64,000 bases of DNA, from contig CAVVTG010000002.1 in the NCBI GenBank assembly GCA_963751105.1, positions 2,294,001 through 2,358,000 of the forward strand, written 5' to 3'. How positions within the stretch are numbered: the first letter of the stretch is position 1; every line of letters starts with the position of its first letter. Under the pieces are notes generated by a model. The model saw nothing but the letters and a program-made list of their open reading frames with translations, was not told the origin of the DNA and made no database searches. Shown in pieces: positions 24,581 through 32,488 of the stretch. Made by a program: the position numbers and the translations under genes. Origin of the DNA: JACVRW01 sp963751105. GTDB taxonomy: Bacteria; Actinomycetota; Thermoleophilia; Solirubrobacterales; Thermoleophilaceae.

Positions 24581-25203
24581 CCCGAGCGCTGATCTGCGAC
24601 TTCGGAGGGGTGCTCACCTCGCCGCTGCAGGCGGGCTTTCTCGCGTACCAGGAGGAGTCGGGCGTCTCGCTCGAGGAGCTCGGGACGGCGATGGCCAAGG
24701 CCACCGCGGAGCACGGCGACCATCCGCTGTTCGTGCTCGAGCGCGGCGAGATCAGCGAGGGCGAGTTCCGTGAGCGCATCGAGCGCCATCTCGAGCCCGA
24801 GTTCGACCTGAGCCGGCTGCGCAGCCTCTACTTCGACAATCTCGCCCCCAGCCGGGACATGATCGACTACGTGCGTGAGCTGCGCGGGCGCGGCGTGCGC
24901 ACGGCCCTGCTCACCAACAACGTGCGCGAGTGGGAGCCCCTGTGGCGCTCCAAGCTGCCGGAGGTCGACGAGCTCTTCGAGGTGGTTGTCGACTCGGCCT
25001 TCGTGGGCCTGCGCAAGCCCGACCCGGCCATCTACGAGCTCACCCTGGAGCGGCTGGGCGACGGTGTCGCCCCGGCCGGCTGCGTGTTCGTCGACGACCT
25101 CGAGATCAACTGCGAGGCCGCGCGCTCGCTGGGGATGACGGCCGTGCGCTTCACCGACCCGGCGCAGGCGATCCCCGAGATCGAGTCAGCGCTGGAGGAG
25201 TAG
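24577..25203 (+). CDS. HAD-superfamily hydrolase
   Basis: 208 residues with HAD motif I as DFGGVLTSP (nucleophile Asp but the usual DxD second Asp replaced by Gly, as in the acyl-CoA-dehydrogenase-associated/epoxide-hydrolase N-terminal-like subfamily), motif II ALLTNN, Lys in LRKPDPAIYEL and motif IV CVFVDDLEINCEAA. The DFGGVL version is typical of the subfamily annotated as HAD-IA phosphatases. Substrate unknown. It overlaps the preceding gene by 4 bases and the convergent TetR gene by 18. Confidence 0.85.
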   Translation: MTRALICDFGGVLTSPLQAGFLAYQEESGVSLEELGTAMAKATAEHGDHPLFVLERGEISEGEFRERIERHLEPEFDLSRLRSLYFDNLAPSRDMIDYVRELRGRGVRTALLTNNVREWEPLWRSKLPEVDELFEVVVDSAFVGLRKPDPAIYELTLERLGDGVAPAGCVFVDDLEINCEAARSLGMTAVRFTDPAQAIPEIESALEE

Positions 25204-25788
25204 CGCCGCGAGCGTCGTGCGCATCGCCGCTCGCGCTCGGTCGACGCCCAGCCCCTGGTGGGCGCGGTAGCCCTCCCAGGCCGGCCAGGCGGTGGCCGAC
25301 ACGAGCGCCGCCAGCAGCACCGCGCGCTCGCGACGCTCGAGCGGCTGGAGCTCGCGCCGGAACACCCGCTCGACCTCGGCCGCCGCACCGCGGCGCGCCG
25401 TGGTGAGCCAGCCGGCGACCACATCGGACTCGTGCTCCAGGAGCAGGGCCGCCCGGCGCACGGGGGTGATCTGCTCGAGGACGGCGGCCCGCTGAGCGGC
25501 GAAGTCGTCGATGCGCTCGGCGAGCGGGCGTGATGCGTCCACCGGGACGCTGGCCGTCACCACCCGCTCGTACTGACTGCGGGCCACCGCCTCGAACAGC
25601 GCCTCGCGGTCGGGGAAGTGCTGGAACACCGAGCGCTCGGACACCCCCGCCCGCTCCGCAATCCGCTCCGCGGTGGGTCGCAGCTCGCCGTCGGCGAGCA
25701 GGGTGAAGAGGGCGTCCACCAGGGCCTGGCGGGTGCGCTGGGCGCGGACCGTGCGCCCGTCGGTCTGGTCAGTGGCGCCGGATCCCAT
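25186..25788 (-). CDS. TetR-family transcriptional regulator
   Basis: About 200 residues: N-terminal helix-turn-helix RTRQALVDALFTLLADGELR, then TAERIAERAGVSERSVFQHF, with a divergent all-helical ligand-binding domain rich in Arg/Ala. ATG 25788 and ATG 25803 are both possible; the frame is open to 25986 but that part is not TetR-like. Its own operator was not identified. The only divergently oriented element is the candidate ncRNA at 25897. Confidence 0.85.
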   Translation of the reverse strand: MGSGATDQTDGRTVRAQRTRQALVDALFTLLADGELRPTAERIAERAGVSERSVFQHFPDREALFEAVARSQYERVVTASVPVDASRPLAERIDDFAAQRAAVLEQITPVRRAALLLEHESDVVAGWLTTARRGAAAEVERVFRRELQPLERRERAVLLAALVSATAWPAWEGYRAHQGLGVDRARAAMRTTLAALLLQR

Positions 25789-25861
25789 CGGAGAACAGAG
25801 CATAGAACCGTCGTTCACGTCTCTTTTTTCGGAAAGTGCGGGGAGTCTTCGCACTGGGGTA

Positions 25862-25890
25862 TTGACCGCTGAGTGGCCTGCTGGTTCACT
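25862..25890 (+). promoter_or_regulatory. Candidate promoter of the ncRNA (TTGACC-N17-TTCACT)
   Basis: TTGACC (25862-25867) and TTCACT (25885-25890) are separated by 17 bases. The -10 match is weak (3 of 6), but the predicted start at about 25896-25898 coincides with the 5' end of the closing stem of the candidate RNA. Confidence 0.4.
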
Positions 25891-25896
25891 GCAACG

Positions 25897-26018
25897 CAGA
25901 GACGCGGACCTAGCGCAGAGAGCGAAGCCAAGGGGTTGTAAGGCTCGCCGCGCCGAACCGGAGGCCTCGGCCACCGGGGAGCGCACCCCAAGCGCGAAGT
26001 CTGCGTCTCGTTTTTTTT
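25897..26018 (+). ncRNA. Candidate structured small RNA with terminator-like end
   Basis: The 5' segment GAGACGCGGAC (25899-25909) pairs with GTCTGCGTCTC (25999-26009): 11 pairs including one G-U. A 3x3 internal loop and then GCGC/GCGC (25913-25916 with 25992-25995) follow. Inside are two clear hairpins: GCGA-A-GCC with GGCTCGC (25922-25947) and GGGG-AGCGCA-CCCC (25976-25989). The closing stem is followed at once by eight T residues (26011-26018), very rare in this GC-rich window, so it reads as a stand-alone RNA ending at an intrinsic terminator on the + strand. No open reading frame of note lies inside. It does not carry the SRP RNA apical motif, tRNA features or RNase P size. The family is not recognised. 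Confidence 0.5.
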
Positions 26019-26021
26019 CTC

Positions 26022-26990
26022 TCAGGTGCCGGCGCGCTCCCGCAGCTCCTGCTTTGCCTTCCGGCGAAAGCGGACGATGCGGCTCATGTTCTGGCGGTAG
26101 CGCGCAAAGGTGGAGCCCGGCGGAAGTTCGAAGCCGCCCACCAGCCTGTGCGGGATCACGGCCCAGCCCCTCTCGTCCTCGATCAGGTCGCCGCGCACTT
26201 GGAAGTTGCGCTGCCAGATGAAGTCGGGATGGTGGTCGTGCGCGGTCAGGCAGGCCAGGCCGGGCTGGACCGGCAGCCCGGTCACGCCGCCGCCCAGTTC
26301 GATCCGCCGGGCCTCGCGATCGACGCTGATGGGGAGGCGCACCGCAAAGGGGAATCCGTCAGGCGCGACCAGCGACAACACCGCCTTGGGATAGAGCTTG
26401 CCCAGCTCGTCCATTCGCTCGTCCCACACCGACTCGCCGCCCTCGGTGGGAGCGTGTGCCGCCGGGGGCTCCTCGGCGTGACCCGAGCGGACCTCCTCCA
26501 TGTGCGCGTCGAAGAGCCGTGGCTCGGTGGTGGGGTCTCCGTCCGCCCACACATAGATGCGCTCGGGGCGGACGTGCACGTAGATGCGCGTGTAGTACCA
26601 GTCGAACATGCGGGCGAGCGCCTTTGGTGGAGCCAGCTTGACCGTCTCCGGCAGCTTCTCGGCCGACTCGCGCTGGTAACGCTCTCGGTTCGCGTCGAGG
26701 TCGGCGTCGTCCACCTCCGCCGTCCCCTGAACGAGCACCTGCGGCGCGGAGGACAGTCCGCTGCCGGTGGGATCCGAGAACAGGAGCGCGACCTTCGGGT
26801 TCAGTCGGGCGTCCTTGGCCTTCTTCGGGTAGCCCAGCCCGGTGGTCAGGTCGATGCAGGGATCGCCGGCGCGGTAATAGGGCGTCACGGGCCAGGAGAT
26901 CGGCTGGCCGCGCCGGTCCACCGTCGTGTACTCGGTGGTGATGAACGAGCTGAAGACCCGCTGGATGTCCTTCGGCAGCGACGAGGTCAT
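26022..26990 (-). CDS. Pyridoxamine 5'-phosphate oxidase-like (flavin-binding split-barrel) protein
   Basis: 322 residues. The N-terminal half (about 8-130) is a PNPOx/FDOR split barrel: FITTEYTTVDRRGQPISWPV, PKKAKDARLNPKVALLFSDP and VLVQGTAEVDD. These proteins bind FMN, F420 or heme; the cofactor is not evident. The C-terminal half (about 190-310) looks like a second, diverged barrel ending in a basic helix (RIVRFRRKAKQELRER). Actinobacterial relatives are usually annotated only as PNPOx family. It ends 4 bases from the T tract of the candidate ncRNA on the other strand. Confidence 0.8.
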   Translation of the reverse strand: MTSSLPKDIQRVFSSFITTEYTTVDRRGQPISWPVTPYYRAGDPCIDLTTGLGYPKKAKDARLNPKVALLFSDPTGSGLSSAPQVLVQGTAEVDDADLDANRERYQRESAEKLPETVKLAPPKALARMFDWYYTRIYVHVRPERIYVWADGDPTTEPRLFDAHMEEVRSGHAEEPPAAHAPTEGGESVWDERMDELGKLYPKAVLSLVAPDGFPFAVRLPISVDREARRIELGGGVTGLPVQPGLACLTAHDHHPDFIWQRNFQVRGDLIEDERGWAVIPHRLVGGFELPPGSTFARYRQNMSRIVRFRRKAKQELRERAGT

Positions 26991-27007
26991 GGCTATGCGC
27001 TAGTCAA

Positions 27008-27811
27008 TCACGGGTGGTCTCGCCGGTCACCCCGCGCGTGCAAGCTCGTGATCCGCGCAGCCACCAGCTCTGGACCGCTGAGCATGCCGCCGTGCCCGTG
27101 GCCCTCGAGCCGATGTACGGTCGCCCGCGGCAGAGCCTCGGCGTAGGCGTCGGTCGAGCGCCGCGCCCAGTCCGGGCTCTCGCTACCCACCAGCATCTCG
27201 ACAGGTAGCTCGAGGTCGTCCAGGTTCAGGCTCTCCAGCGCGAGCGTCGCCTCGGCGCGCAACTCACGAGGCACCGTGGGGAACACCTGCTTGCGCAGCT
27301 CCCACGCCGGGGTCTGGCGCAGCTGCTCGATCTCCTCGTGCGTGTAGCCACCGATCGCGTGCAGGAACTCGCTGACCGGCGTCTCGCGGTCACCAGCGGC
27401 GATCAGCGACTCCCAGCGGTCGGTCGTCTCGGGGTCGGCCAGCACGCCGCCCATCGGGGGCTCGTAGAGCACCAGCGAGGGCAGGCCGTGGATGCGCGCG
27501 GCGGCTCCGGCGGCCACCAGCGCTCCGTAGGAGTGGCCGAACAGGAGCGCTGCCTCGCCCGCGTCGGCCACGACCGCCGCCACGTCCTCGAACTCGCTCT
27601 CGAGCGTGTAGGCGCCCGAGCCGTCGCCCGAGTCGCCGCGGCCACGACGGTCGACGGCGATGACGGTGAAGCGCTCCTCTAGCAGCGGGCGCAGCATCGT
27701 GAAGCCCCAGCGCGCGGAGCCCGCCCCGTGCACCACCACCAGCGGGGGCCCGTGGCCAGACTCCTCACACGCGATCGCCACGCCCGACGGGGTCTCGACG
27801 TGTCGGAGCAC
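27008..27811 (-). CDS. Alpha/beta-fold hydrolase
   Basis: About 267 residues: oxyanion VVVHGAGSARWGF, DRRGRGDSGD turn, nucleophile in LLFGHSYGALVA (Ser in G-H-S-Y-G), acid in EMLVGSESPDWA and His in LEGHGHGGM. The start GTG (27811, PVLRHVETPSGVAIACEE) is the usual position for the family. The reading frame extends another 400 bases upstream only as antisense of the nuclease gene. Substrate unknown. Confidence 0.85.
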   Translation of the reverse strand: MLRHVETPSGVAIACEESGHGPPLVVVHGAGSARWGFTMLRPLLEERFTVIAVDRRGRGDSGDGSGAYTLESEFEDVAAVVADAGEAALLFGHSYGALVAAGAAARIHGLPSLVLYEPPMGGVLADPETTDRWESLIAAGDRETPVSEFLHAIGGYTHEEIEQLRQTPAWELRKQVFPTVPRELRAEATLALESLNLDDLELPVEMLVGSESPDWARRSTDAYAEALPRATVHRLEGHGHGGMLSGPELVAARITSLHARGDRRDHP

Positions 27812-27822
27812 GGGCGGGCAGC

Positions 27823-28368
27823 CTACCCCGCGCAGCCCGGCCGGCCCCACAGCCCCCTGCCCGCCTCCCGCGCCCGCCCCGCCACCTCGGCGAAGCGGTC
27901 CGCGTACTCCACGTTGGGCGGGACAGTCAGAACCTGGGCAAAGCCACGGGCGAGCAGAAGCCGGTTGAGGAAAGCCGTCGTGCGCAGCCGGCCGAGCCGG
28001 CTGCTTCGCCCACGACGCCCGCTCCCCAGCCACACGTAGGCCAGCGCCCGCCCGTAGCGGTCGCGCTCCTCGACCCCGAGCCGGTACCGCACCGGCGCCC
28101 CGATCGGCGCCACCCGCTCGACGAACGCCGACGACCGTCGTCCGAAGCACTCGTTTTCGCCGAACACCTCGGGAGTGTCCACCCCGATCAACCGCACCTT
28201 GCCGATACCGGACAGCCACAGGGTGTCCCCGTCCGTGTGGCGGGTGACGCGGGCTTCAGCGGTCCGGCCCGGGCCGGGACTGTCGTACAGGTCCTCTTCG
28301 GAGCACGCAACGAGCAATAGGGACGAGAAGAGCCCGAGAAACAGGAGCACTGAGACGCGTAGCGACAC
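27823..28368 (-). CDS. Secreted thermonuclease-family (SNase-like) lipoprotein
   Basis: 181 residues with a lipoprotein signal (LFLGLFSSLLLVACSEED; lipobox LVAC) and a staphylococcal-nuclease OB-fold domain. Motifs are RHTDGDTLWLSGIGKVRLIG, VDTPEVFGENECFG and DRYGRALAYVWL, giving the catalytic Arg, Asp and Glu pattern R-x-x-x-x-D-T-P-E and D-R-Y-G-R. It should be a Ca2+-dependent nuclease tethered outside the membrane. It ends 11 bases before the hydrolase start. Confidence 0.9.
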   Translation of the reverse strand: MSLRVSVLLFLGLFSSLLLVACSEEDLYDSPGPGRTAEARVTRHTDGDTLWLSGIGKVRLIGVDTPEVFGENECFGRRSSAFVERVAPIGAPVRYRLGVEERDRYGRALAYVWLGSGRRGRSSRLGRLRTTAFLNRLLLARGFAQVLTVPPNVEYADRFAEVAGRAREAGRGLWGRPGCAG

Positions 28369-28468
28369 TTAGCCGAGCGAAAAGCGAGCATGGCAAGGAC
28401 GCAGGCCGCGACGCGTGCCCTGGCACGCGAGCGGCCGAGGACGCAGCCAGGCGAAGCTTTGCAGCCGG

Positions 28469-28924
28469 CTAATTGTCGCTACCGAGGCGGTCCCAGCAAT
28501 AGAGTTCAACGGCCTCCCCCGCCAGCTCCCTCAGCCGCTGATCCGACAGCCAGGGCAGAACGGTGTCCAGCGCCTGCTCCTCGCTGACACCCGCCTCGAA
28601 GGCGTCCTCGCCCTTGAAGCCGGCCGCGATCCGCAGCGCCTCGCGACGGTGCTCGCCCAGGCGGGCGAAGGCTCCGACCAGGAACTCCTTGTTGGCGATC
28701 GGCTGCCCGACTTCGAGCGAGGCGTGCCACGCGGCGAGTATCGACAGGTCGTCGTCGTCGAGCTCGTCGACCGCTTTGGCGTAGTGGACCTGCAGCTCGT
28801 CCTCCGGGATTTCGTCGACCCAGGCGCGCACGACCTCACCGAGCAGCTGACGGCGCGCTTCGCGCCCTACGCTCTCGGCGACGACCCTGATCGCTTCCTG
28901 TGGCTCGATGAAGCAGAGAGGCAT
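28469..28924 (-). CDS. Hypothetical acidic all-helical protein
   Basis: 151 residues, helical and acidic (DEIPEDELQVHYAKAVDELD, SILAAWHASLEVGQPIANKE), with no signal peptide or known motif. The start at ATG 28924 (MPLCFIEPQEAIR) has GAAGG close upstream and GGAGGAG further upstream; an ATG at 28951 is the alternative. Not recognised. It lies between addA and the nuclease gene in the same orientation. Confidence 0.65.
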   Translation of the reverse strand: MPLCFIEPQEAIRVVAESVGREARRQLLGEVVRAWVDEIPEDELQVHYAKAVDELDDDDLSILAAWHASLEVGQPIANKEFLVGAFARLGEHRREALRIAAGFKGEDAFEAGVSEEQALDTVLPWLSDQRLRELAGEAVELYCWDRLGSDN

Positions 28925-28970
28925 CAGCCTTCGCTCTCCTCCGGTTGGCATGACGGACTGGTCGGAGAGT

Positions 28971-28983
28971 AGGACCCGGTCCT
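28971..28983. promoter_or_regulatory. 13-bp palindrome AGGACC-C-GGTCCT
   Basis: A perfect 6-bp inverted repeat with one central base lies between the addA stop and the start of the helical protein gene. It could be an operator or part of a weak terminator. Confidence 0.3.
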
Positions 28984-28996
28984 GACGGAAAGGCCT

Positions 28997-31900
28997 TCAG
29001 ACCTCGGTTCGCAGCGTCATCTCGGGTCCGTGGGAGCAGAGCGCGTCGCGGCCGGGACAGTCGCCGCAGAGCCCCAGGTGCGGCTCTGCGGTGGGAGCGA
29101 AGCTCGCCTCCACCACCCCGCGGGCCAGCTCGAGCAGGTCACGCTCGAGCCGGTCGGCGTCCGCGCGGGTATAGGTGGCGATGGCGAGCTCATCGGGGCG
29201 CTCGAGGAAGCAGTGGGCCACCTCCACCCGCTCGGCGCCGGAGCGCAGCACGGCGAGGGCGTAGACGATGCGCTGGGTGGAGTAGGAGCCGGCCACCACC
29301 TGCTCCGGCTCTCGGTCGGCCAGCGGATCGCTCTTCCAGTCGACCACGAGGACGCCGTCGTCTTCGACGGCGTGGACGTCCACGACACCGTTGATGAGCA
29401 GGCTGCGCCCGCCCGCCCCGCGTGGCGTGAGGGTGAAGGCGAAGGGCAGCTCGGTGCGCACCCGCTGCGCGCCGGCGATTCGCTCCCGCAGGCGCGAACC
29501 AGCCACTCGCTCGACCATGTGACGCAGATCGGCCACCACCTCAGCCGCGGCCGTGGCGCCGTGACCCTCCACCAGTCCCGCGACGTCGGCCTCCCCGGGC
29601 ACGGCCGGCCGGCCGAAGTCGAGCCGCTCGAGCAGCTCGTGGACGAGCGAGCCCCGCAGCAGCGGGCTCATCCCCGACACCGTCTCGCCGTTCCTCGCCG
29701 GCTGCGGGGAATCGACCGGCGCAAGCCGGAGCGCGCGCTGCAGGTAGAAGCGGTAGCCACAGCGGCGATAGTCCTCGAGGCCCGAGTAGCTGAGGCGGCT
29801 CACCGGCAGCGCCCGTGGGGCGGGCAGCACGCCCAGCTCGAGCACCGGCTGCTGGTGGCCGGGCTCGGCCGCGGGCTGCTCTCGGACGGGGGCCCGGTCC
29901 GCCGGCGGCAGGAGCTCGTCGAGCGTCTCTGGGGTGAGGCGGGTGAAGCGGACCCGGACCTCGCGGCCCTCGCGCTCGTCCACGTGCACGCCCTCGGCTG
30001 CATCGTCCGGCAGATCGGGGCACAGGCCGCGCCAGATCCAGCGCATCGGCTCCGAGAGATCGGACGCCGCGTGGCGCTTCTCCAGGTCGGTGGCTCCGCT
30101 GAGGATCAGGTGCTCCTGGGCCCGGGTGGCGGCCACGTAGAAGATGCGCCGTTCCTCCGCCTCGGCCACCAGCTTGCCCTCCGCCTTCATCTGCTCGAGG
30201 CGCTCCGAGTCCACGGCGCCACCGAGCCCGGCCAGGCGCAGGCCCACCGTGCCGTCGTCGGAGATGCGCAGCGTGCCCTCGTCGTCGCGCCCCTCCTTGC
30301 CCAGGTCGCACACGCACACCACCGGGAACTCGAGCCCCTTGGCCCGGTGCACGGTCATCATGCGCACGGCGTCGAGCGCCTCCGCCTCGAGCGGCGCCTC
30401 CCCCTCTCGAGCCTGGAGCACGTCGCGCTCGGCCACGGCGTCGACGAAGCCACGCAGGTCGCGGCCCTCGTCGGCCTCGAACTCGCGGGCCATCCTCATC
30501 AGCTTGCGCACGTTGGCCATCCGCCTCACGCCCCCGGGGAGCCCGAGCAGATGCCGGTCGTAGCCCGTGGCCGTGACCGCGCGGTCGATCAGGGTCTCGA
30601 GCGACACCTGTCCCGCCCTCCGACGCTCCTCCTCGAGCCGCTCGACCAGGGTGGCGAGCCGCCGGCGGTCCCGCTCGGGCAGGACGTCCAGCAGCTCGGC
30701 GTCCGGCTCGCTGACGGTCCACCACGCGTCGCGCCCCGAATCTCGAGCCCGCAGCCCGATCAACGCAACCGCGTCGAGGGAGAGGCCCCCGAGCGGCGAG
30801 GCGAGCACCGAGTAGACGGCGAGCTCGTCGAGCGGGTTGGCCAGCGCGGCGAGCCAGTGCCGAAGATCGGACACCTGCTGCTGGGCGAAGTAGCCGCGGC
30901 CGCCGACCACATGCGCCGGGATGCCGCGCTCTTCGAGAGCGCGCTCGAAGAAGCCCATCGCGGTGGTGGCGCGAAACAGCATGACCACGTCGCCGTACGA
31001 CCACGGGCCGCCGCTGGTGAGCTCGTCCACCCGCTTGGCCATCAGCCGGGCCTCGGCTGCCCGCCACACCGGCGCGCCGCGCAGGGAGACGCCGAAGGGA
31101 TCGGCCGCCGGGTCGAGCACTCGCTCCCAGTGCGGCTTGGGCTTGTCCACCACCAGCAGCTCCACGCAGGGCTCGAGGCGAGGCTCGGTTGCCCGAGCGG
31201 CGGGACCTTCGGTGAGAGGCTCGAAGTCAGCACCCCAGGTGCGCTCGAATGTGAGGTCGACGGCGTCGATGACCTCACCGCGGGACCGGAAGTTGACGGT
31301 GATGCCGCGCGCCTCGCCCCGCTCCCGCGCCCGCTCGTGGTGCTCACGAAAGACGCCCACATCGGCATTGCGGAAGCGGTAGATCGACTGGTTCTCGTCC
31401 CCGACCCGGAACAGGTTGTCCCGCGACAGCAGCTCGAGCAGCTCGTTCTGGAGCCGGTTGGTGTCCTGGAACTCGTCCACCAGCACGTGGCTGAAGCGAC
31501 CGGCGTAGGCCTCGCGCAGTCCCTCGTCGCCGGCGAGCAGGTCGCGGGCCACCAGCTCGAGGTCCTCGAAGTCGAGGCCGGAGCGCTCGCGCTTGGCCCG
31601 TTCATAGCCCTCGCCGTAGAGGTCGAGCAGCGAGCGCAGCAACGCGTGGTCGCGGGCTTCGCGCTGCGCCAGGGCGAGCGAGCGCAGGGCGCCGTGGGCG
31701 GCCCGGTACTCCTCACACGCCTCGGTGGAGACAGCCTTGGCGCTGCCCTTGAGCTTGATCTCGTCGAGGCTGGTGGCCTCCGGCGCCGTGCCCGCCGGGA
31801 GCGAGCCGAGCAGCTCGAGGGCGGCCTCCAGGCAGCCGATGGCCGTGGTCACCGATGCCGAGGACGGCGCCAGGGCGAGCTCGGCGAGTGCTGCGCGGGC

Positions 31901-32488
31901 CGCCGCCTCGAGCCGCTCGTGCTCGCCCGCGGGGGCCGGGGGGTGCGTGTCCTCCAGGGTCGGCCGGCGCTGCCCGCGGCTGCGCAGGTGGGAGTGGACG
32001 GTGCGCACCATGTCGCGGAGGCGGTCGGGAGTGTGCGCGGCCACCATCTCGATTCTCTCGGGGTCCTCGCCCTCCCCCATGAAGGCCTCGAGTGCGCCGT
32101 CGAAGGCGTCGAGAGCCAGCCGCTCGGCCTCGATCTGGTCGAGCACCCGGAAGCCGGGATCGATGCCCGCGCTGAGCGCGTGGGCGCGCAGCATGCGCGA
32201 GCAGAGGCCGTGGATGGTCGAGATCCAGGCGCTCTCCGCGGCCCGTGCCTCCTCGCGGCGGGCGAGGTCGAGGAAGCGGCGGCGCACCCGGCCCTTCATC
32301 TCCTGCGCGGCCTTCTCGGTGAAGGTGATGGCGAGGATCGACTCCACGGCCACGCCGTCGTCCAGCACGGCCCGCACGAAGCGCTCGACGAGCACGGTGG
32401 TCTTGCCCGTGCCCGCGCCGGCCCGCACCAGCAGCGAGCCCGAGCGGCGCTCCACGGCCTCGGTCTGTTCGGGGGTGAGGTCGCTCAT
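28997..32488 (-). CDS. addA: AddA-type ATP-dependent helicase/nuclease subunit
   Basis: 1163 residues from ATG 32488 (MSDLTPEQTEAVERRSGS). SF1A helicase: Walker A RAGAGTGKT (22-30), motif Ia AITFTEKAAQEMK, motif II VDEFQDTNRLQNELL, motif III VGDENQSIYRFRNADV, motif V VMTVHRAKGLEFPVV-like MMTVHRAKGLEFPVVCV, motif VI FYVAATRAQEHL. A RecB-type nuclease domain at the C-terminus has GVLVVDWKSDPLAD. Three cysteines in the last 25 residues (C-x2-C-x6-C) resemble an Fe-S or zinc cluster. With AddB it resects double-strand breaks for recombination. Overlaps addB by 4 bases. Confidence 0.93.
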   Translation of the reverse strand: MSDLTPEQTEAVERRSGSLLVRAGAGTGKTTVLVERFVRAVLDDGVAVESILAITFTEKAAQEMKGRVRRRFLDLARREEARAAESAWISTIHGLCSRMLRAHALSAGIDPGFRVLDQIEAERLALDAFDGALEAFMGEGEDPERIEMVAAHTPDRLRDMVRTVHSHLRSRGQRRPTLEDTHPPAPAGEHERLEAAARAALAELALAPSSASVTTAIGCLEAALELLGSLPAGTAPEATSLDEIKLKGSAKAVSTEACEEYRAAHGALRSLALAQREARDHALLRSLLDLYGEGYERAKRERSGLDFEDLELVARDLLAGDEGLREAYAGRFSHVLVDEFQDTNRLQNELLELLSRDNLFRVGDENQSIYRFRNADVGVFREHHERARERGEARGITVNFRSRGEVIDAVDLTFERTWGADFEPLTEGPAARATEPRLEPCVELLVVDKPKPHWERVLDPAADPFGVSLRGAPVWRAAEARLMAKRVDELTSGGPWSYGDVVMLFRATTAMGFFERALEERGIPAHVVGGRGYFAQQQVSDLRHWLAALANPLDELAVYSVLASPLGGLSLDAVALIGLRARDSGRDAWWTVSEPDAELLDVLPERDRRRLATLVERLEEERRRAGQVSLETLIDRAVTATGYDRHLLGLPGGVRRMANVRKLMRMAREFEADEGRDLRGFVDAVAERDVLQAREGEAPLEAEALDAVRMMTVHRAKGLEFPVVCVCDLGKEGRDDEGTLRISDDGTVGLRLAGLGGAVDSERLEQMKAEGKLVAEAEERRIFYVAATRAQEHLILSGATDLEKRHAASDLSEPMRWIWRGLCPDLPDDAAEGVHVDEREGREVRVRFTRLTPETLDELLPPADRAPVREQPAAEPGHQQPVLELGVLPAPRALPVSRLSYSGLEDYRRCGYRFYLQRALRLAPVDSPQPARNGETVSGMSPLLRGSLVHELLERLDFGRPAVPGEADVAGLVEGHGATAAAEVVADLRHMVERVAGSRLRERIAGAQRVRTELPFAFTLTPRGAGGRSLLINGVVDVHAVEDDGVLVVDWKSDPLADREPEQVVAGSYSTQRIVYALAVLRSGAERVEVAHCFLERPDELAIATYTRADADRLERDLLELARGVVEASFAPTAEPHLGLCGDCPGRDALCSHGPEMTLRTEV

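Noticed and set aside
25897..26018. Reading the structured region as a tRNA, SRP RNA or riboswitch of the TetR gene
   Set aside because: No T-loop/anticodon pattern, no SRP apical motif, and the T8 tract lies on the + strand side, opposite to the TetR transcript.
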